Origin: Semisulcospira habei
Taxonomy: Eukaryota; Mollusca; Gastropoda; Semisulcospiridae
Length of the DNA stretch: 64,000 bases
Reading direction: 5' to 3'
Assembly (NCBI GenBank): GCA_036245525.1
Contig: BTPG01000003.1
Span: 156,393,091-156,457,090 of the forward strand
The notes below the pieces were generated by a model. The model saw nothing but the letters and a program-made list of their open reading frames with translations, searched no databases and was not told where the DNA came from. Of the stretch, positions 60,412 through 64,000 are shown one piece after another. A program made the translations under genes and the position numbers. Within the stretch, counting starts at the first letter, position 1, and each line of letters opens with the position of its first letter.

Positions 60412-60993
60412 TTAACTTATTCTACCCCAGCAAAATTTAAGATCCACCACGATAGTTCAAGGGTGATGCCAGAATAGCTTGGCGCCTATGGGCACCAAGC
60501 TATTCTAGCATCACCCTTGAACTATCGTGGTGGATCTGTGTCCTGCACTGCAACGCAGTCTTCTGAAGACGACTTCAACATTTGGGTTGACGAAGACCGA
60601 ACACTTAACTTATTCTACCCCAGCAAAATTTAAGATCCACCACGATAGTTCAAGGGTGATGCCAGAATAGCTTGGTGCCTATGGGCGCCAAGCTATTCTG
60701 GCATCACCCTTGAACCATCATGGTGGATCCGTGTCCTGCACTGCAACGCAGTCTTCTCAAGACGACTTCAACATTGGGCTCAACTTATTCTACCCCAGAC
60801 ACACCACAGCAAAATAAAGATCCACCATGATAGTTCAAGGGTGATGCCAGAATAGCTTGGCGCCTATGGGCGCCAAGCTATTCTGGCATCACCCTTGAAC
60901 TATCATGGTGGATCTGTGTCCTGCACTGCAACGCAGTCTTCTGAAGACGACGTCAACATTTGGGGATTCCGATCTTGGGGTAGAACGAGTTAA
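60412..60993. mobile_element. Tandem array of three palindromic elements
   Basis: Three units start TTAACTTATTCTACCCCAG (60412, 60605) or CAACTTATTCTACCCCAG (60781), and the last ends GGGGTAGAACGAGTTAA at 60993. Hairpins are 60441-60536, 60634-60729 and 60819-60914, each with arms of about 45 bp from GATCCACC to GGTGGATC around a short loop, and the core GCCAGAATAGCTTGGCGCC. Each is followed by GTGTCCTGCACTGCAACGCA. Confidence 0.92.
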
Positions 60994-61189
60994 AATGACA
61001 GAACAGAACACCGACATTAATTAACTAACTGACAACATAAGAAATCACTTGAAACTTCAGCCTTTATTTAACGTCTTTCGTCTCCAACAAACAACCAGCC
61101 ATTCTTTCATTTGCAAAATGGTATGGCAGTACAACCAACCATTCTTCAGAGCATGGAATTACTCGTACTAAAAAAAAAGAGGAAAACCC

Positions 61190-61215
61190 CTTTTCACTAG
61201 GGGGGTCCGGGGGCA

Positions 61216-61253
<38 letters not shown>

Positions 61254-61260
61254 AAAAAAT
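61190..61260. repeat. G/C homopolymer palindrome
   Basis: AGGGGGGTCCGGGGGCATGC is followed by about 30 C and then GGAAAAAATTTTG. It resembles a widespread low-complexity repeat; the length of the C run may be an assembly estimate. Confidence 0.6.
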
Positions 61261-62382
61261 TTTGAAAATTTACATTAAAATTTGTGCAATCTGGTGCATT
61301 TTAGAGAGAAACTGAGCAGTTTAACCACCTAAAAATCTTGCTTTTTTTTTCTTATTTTTGGGGTGCACTTTTTATTTTTTGTGTCAAAGGTTTAAAAGTT
61401 ATACTAAAACAAAGTATTCAACAGAATATTTATATCCAAATGCTTATTCAAAATACATCTGAATGTCTTTCCATTTTTTTTAAAATTTGAGTTTAATTAT
61501 ATAATATATATACTTTCTTTAATAATCTCTGCTTAATCAGCTGTAAGTATGGATTCCTTTTATCTCTTATTTAATACTATGTACCATGGTCACTGAGCTG
61601 GAGAAAGGTTATATAGATTTTTCAACATAATTTCATCAAACTTTACTGGGAAAAAAATACATTGTAATAAATTTATTCACCATCATGAGTAATATTTCCA
61701 ATGGCACTGCTTTTAGCTTTCTTGTTTTTCGCTGTAGACACGTGAGCATCAAGTGCTACGCGGCCCGCGTAGTTAATATCAACTCTGCGCAGTTCGCGGC
61801 AATACGCCTGCCCACAGGCCCGGCTAACTTGCGAATACACTGAGCGCGGAGCTCGTCGTTTACGCTTTTCTCGAGCCAAGTCCATCTCCAAATATTCTTG
61901 GCTCCAGAATCGTCTGACGTCTATTCTGTCTCCGCGTTTAAGTATTTTCTCTTCGCCGTATTTTGACCAGACTACGACTCCACTGAAGACCGGAAGTGAC
62001 CTGTGCGAGCTAAAGCTAACGCCTCGCTCAATTTTCAATACGCGATTTGGGGATATCCGCCACATAAAGATCACGAAACACGGTATTGGAATAGTGACTT
62101 TACGATTTTGTTTTCGGCGGAAATTCGGCGGAATGGCAGCTTCATTTAAGCGGAAATCCGCCAAAAAGAGGAAAATTCCATGCTCTGATTCTTTCATTTG
62201 CAGAGTTTTTAAAATGGCATGCAGTATATTACAAAATGATCCCCCCCCCCCCCCCCCCCCCAAATAACACTCTTGTAATCAATTTTTACATTGTCAATGG
62301 TTTTCTTATCTTATTATATTGTCTTTTGTCCCCAGCCGGCTGTTTCGTTTTGCAAATCCAAAGGTTATACAGTATACAAAAT
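61261..62382. other. Non-coding sequence with a decayed open stretch
   Basis: The minus strand is open for about 196 codons (61673-62263), beginning in a poly-C run. It reads as low-complexity then basic sequence without family motifs, so I do not call it a gene. Confidence 0.35.
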
Positions 62383-62820
62383 GTGACCCTTTCTCACGAA
62401 ACCAGTCTTAACTCGCAGCGAGCCAATCAGCACTACACGCAATAATATGTGGTGGGGGGGTCAATCTGGGGCATTTTCACTTTTTGGGAGAAATGTATTC
62501 TACATACACCAAAGTATCGTATGGTTAAAATCTTTATCATGAAAAATGCCATTAAATAGGTAAAAAATGATTTTAAAAGTCTGCCCTTGGCCCCAATTAT
62601 GCTGCACACAGAAACTTCACAGGCTGTTTTCTCAAAATGGCCGCCGGAGGCTTTAACAACTTTAAACACTTAAGAACAGCTTTTACAATTTTTGCACTAC
62701 AGCATACAGTCATATATCACAGTAATCAGCAAACACTGTAGTTTTCATAAATGCATATATGTCAAAACATGCAAAATGCGAGTTCTTAAGACTGATTTTG
62801 TGAGAGAGAGGGTCACAAAT
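62383..62820. mobile_element. MITE with about 40-bp terminal repeats
   Basis: TGTGACCCTTTCTCACGAAA with CAGTCTTAACTCGCA at the left, and the inverse TGCGAGTTCTTAAGACTG to GAGAGAGAGGGTCACA at the right. The interior is short and non-coding. Confidence 0.65.
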
Positions 62821-62838
62821 GATCCAGGCGTCCATCAG

Positions 62839-62841
<3 letters not shown>

Positions 62842-62873
<32 letters not shown>
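62842..62873. repeat. Poly(A) run
   Basis: About 32 A bases. Confidence 0.95.
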
Positions 62874-62874
<1 letters not shown>

Positions 62875-62962
62875 CAGGCTATACATGCTGAAACCACCCC
62901 AATAATAACACTGATGTAATAAATCTGTATGAAATCGAAAATGCTGCGAGTGGCGGCTCAAT

Positions 62963-63995
62963 TCATTTCTTTTGTAACTTTTTCAGTCTGTTGCGGACGT
63001 AATCCTTAATGTTTGTCCAGCGCCTATGTCTAAGTGCAGGTTCCAGCGCCATTGCATACTGTATCTCGGCCTTTCCAGGAAGTTTGTTCATGACGAGGTG
63101 TGTCTTGAAACGAGTTTGAACAGCTTTCTCTTCAGCTTCCCCCCATGGTTTTCTTGTAAATCTAGCTTTCTTTCGAACAGGAGCCGACGCAGTACTGTCA
63201 TCATCAAAACTATCTAGATTGTCATCAGGCTCTGGACGTCTTTTCTCCGTCATGCTCATCGATTCCTGTGTTGCTGACTTGCTACTTGCTTCATTCACAG
63301 GTGCTGTTCCCCCCCGAGACCTCTCTGCCAGTTTCTGATGCGTCTTCATTGTCAAAGTCAATCTCTTCATCATCGCCCAGCTCAGCTCTAATGCAACTCT
63401 CAAAATCTGTCATCCCATTGTTAACTGACAGAAGAATCTTTGCCACTTTTGCCTTTTGAAGGACGTCTTGAGGTTGGCGGTAGATATGGCGATGTATCCG
63501 AATATCATGGCCAAGGAAATCTGCCAGCTGATCCTGGTCTAACTCCGAGATGGCCATTGACTGAGCCAAAGTTGCAACCTGTTTCCGCAACTGAGTAAAT
63601 GTGAACATGGCTGGGTATGACACCCCTGCTTCTAGGGCATGGGCCTTCAGAACATCATGGCCTCTGTAAGGCCTCTGACCAGAAGGTGTGGCAAAGATGT
63701 ACTGGGAATCAGCGAGAGCTGGCACCGATTGCCTCATTTGAAGGATTCTGTCCACAGTTGTCATCATCTTCTTCGTCAGCAAAACGGGAACACTCCTATT
63801 AAACTTGCCTCTGATTTCCACTCGCTGAAAATGATTCACCATTTTCTTCTCAACCTCTGTGAGACCTTTCAAGATATCTTGATTGGTGATCGATCCAATC
63901 TTAGCATTCTGGAAGTCTGACACCTTCATTCTCTGAACTTCTCCCCCTCGTTTTCGGTTGAAAAGTGATACAGCACAAAGAGTTGCTTTAACCAC
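62963..63995 (-). CDS. Crypton-like tyrosine recombinase family gene, partial, one frameshift
   Basis: The minus-strand gene runs in from beyond the window end. The N-terminal part visible has LFNRKRGGEVQRM, the position of the first catalytic Arg of tyrosine recombinases, then FTFTQLRKQVATLAQSM (H-x-x-R box with the His replaced by Thr) and LADFLGHDIRIHRHIYRQP with GH and the presumptive nucleophile Tyr. Downstream come an acidic linker (LGDDEEIDFDNEDASETG) and a basic C-terminal segment with WGEAEEKAVQTRFKTHLV and RHRRWTNIKDYVRNRLKKL, also seen in this animal protein group as I recall it. A run of seven C (63309-63315) shifts the frame between the two parts; the downstream part is open and conserved in style, so this is either a sequencing slip or a recent lesion. 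Crypton-derived or host-domesticated status cannot be decided here. Confidence 0.6.
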
Positions 63996-64000
63996 TGTCG

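Noticed and set aside
60412..60993. CRISPR-like array of three repeats.
   Set aside because: The units are long, contain full palindromes with TTAA ends, have no regular spacers, and the genome is animal.
61673..62263. A 196-codon minus-strand open stretch as a gene.
   Set aside because: It starts in a poly-C tract, has low-complexity and basic composition, and shows no motif or splice context.

Overview
The window looks like nuclear DNA from a lophotrochozoan animal, most likely a marine gastropod. It has intron-containing animal genes, very low gene density, and a heavy load of non-LTR, DIRS-like, hAT, Tc1/mariner-like and TTAA-target elements. This is inference from gene and repeat content; no species marker was tested.

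Host genes that can be supported: (1) a small uncharacterised two-exon gene on the minus strand (883-3076, about 120 aa); (2) an RPS23 pseudogene fragment (3880-4175, minus); (3) ATP6AP1, the V-ATPase accessory subunit S1/Ac45, nine exons on the plus strand from 7728 to 48443 (458 aa, every exon junction in phase); (4) a sarcoplasmic-type EF-hand calcium-binding protein, three exons on the minus strand from 56130 down to 53698 (216 aa); (5) at the right edge a tyrosine-recombinase-like (Crypton-like) gene, minus strand, cut by the window end and carrying one apparent frameshift in a C7 run.

Most of the rest is mobile DNA, much of it nested in ATP6AP1 introns. A TIR element of about 3.0 kb (4234-7254) lies upstream, and a 20-bp target duplication around a tiny LINE 3' end lies just before the start codon. 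Intron 2 holds a hAT element (8627-13844) whose transposase exon is split by a TTAA-flanked piggyBac-like MITE, then an RTE-like LINE (copy 1). Intron 3 holds a Tc1-like element and a pogo/Tigger-like non-autonomous element. Intron 4 holds a palindrome of about 590 bp and a hAT-like non-autonomous element. Intron 6 (12.6 kb) is almost entirely a DIRS-like element with inverted terminal repeats, invaded by a second DIRS-like element, an RNase H-bearing LINE and an RTE scrap. Intron 8 holds a LINE ending 35 bp before the last exon; it is split by a transposon with TIRs of about 500 bp, which itself contains RTE copy 2. RTE copy 3 lies downstream.

The most unusual signal is a family of short (50-220 bp) elements, usually bounded by TTAA, concentrated in 39.7-61 kb. 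Most contain a long, near-perfect internal palindrome built on the core GCCAGAATAGCTTGGCGCC. The two arms differ between copies in a compensated way, so pairing is kept while sequence changes. One copy sits about 120 nt after the ATP6AP1 stop codon, another lies in EF-hand intron 1, and three form a tandem array. Two further hairpin families (a CATGAGCCCCCGCAG core and a GCGCAAAAGGCC core) occur in the same stretch, one copy directly behind a splice donor of the EF-hand gene.
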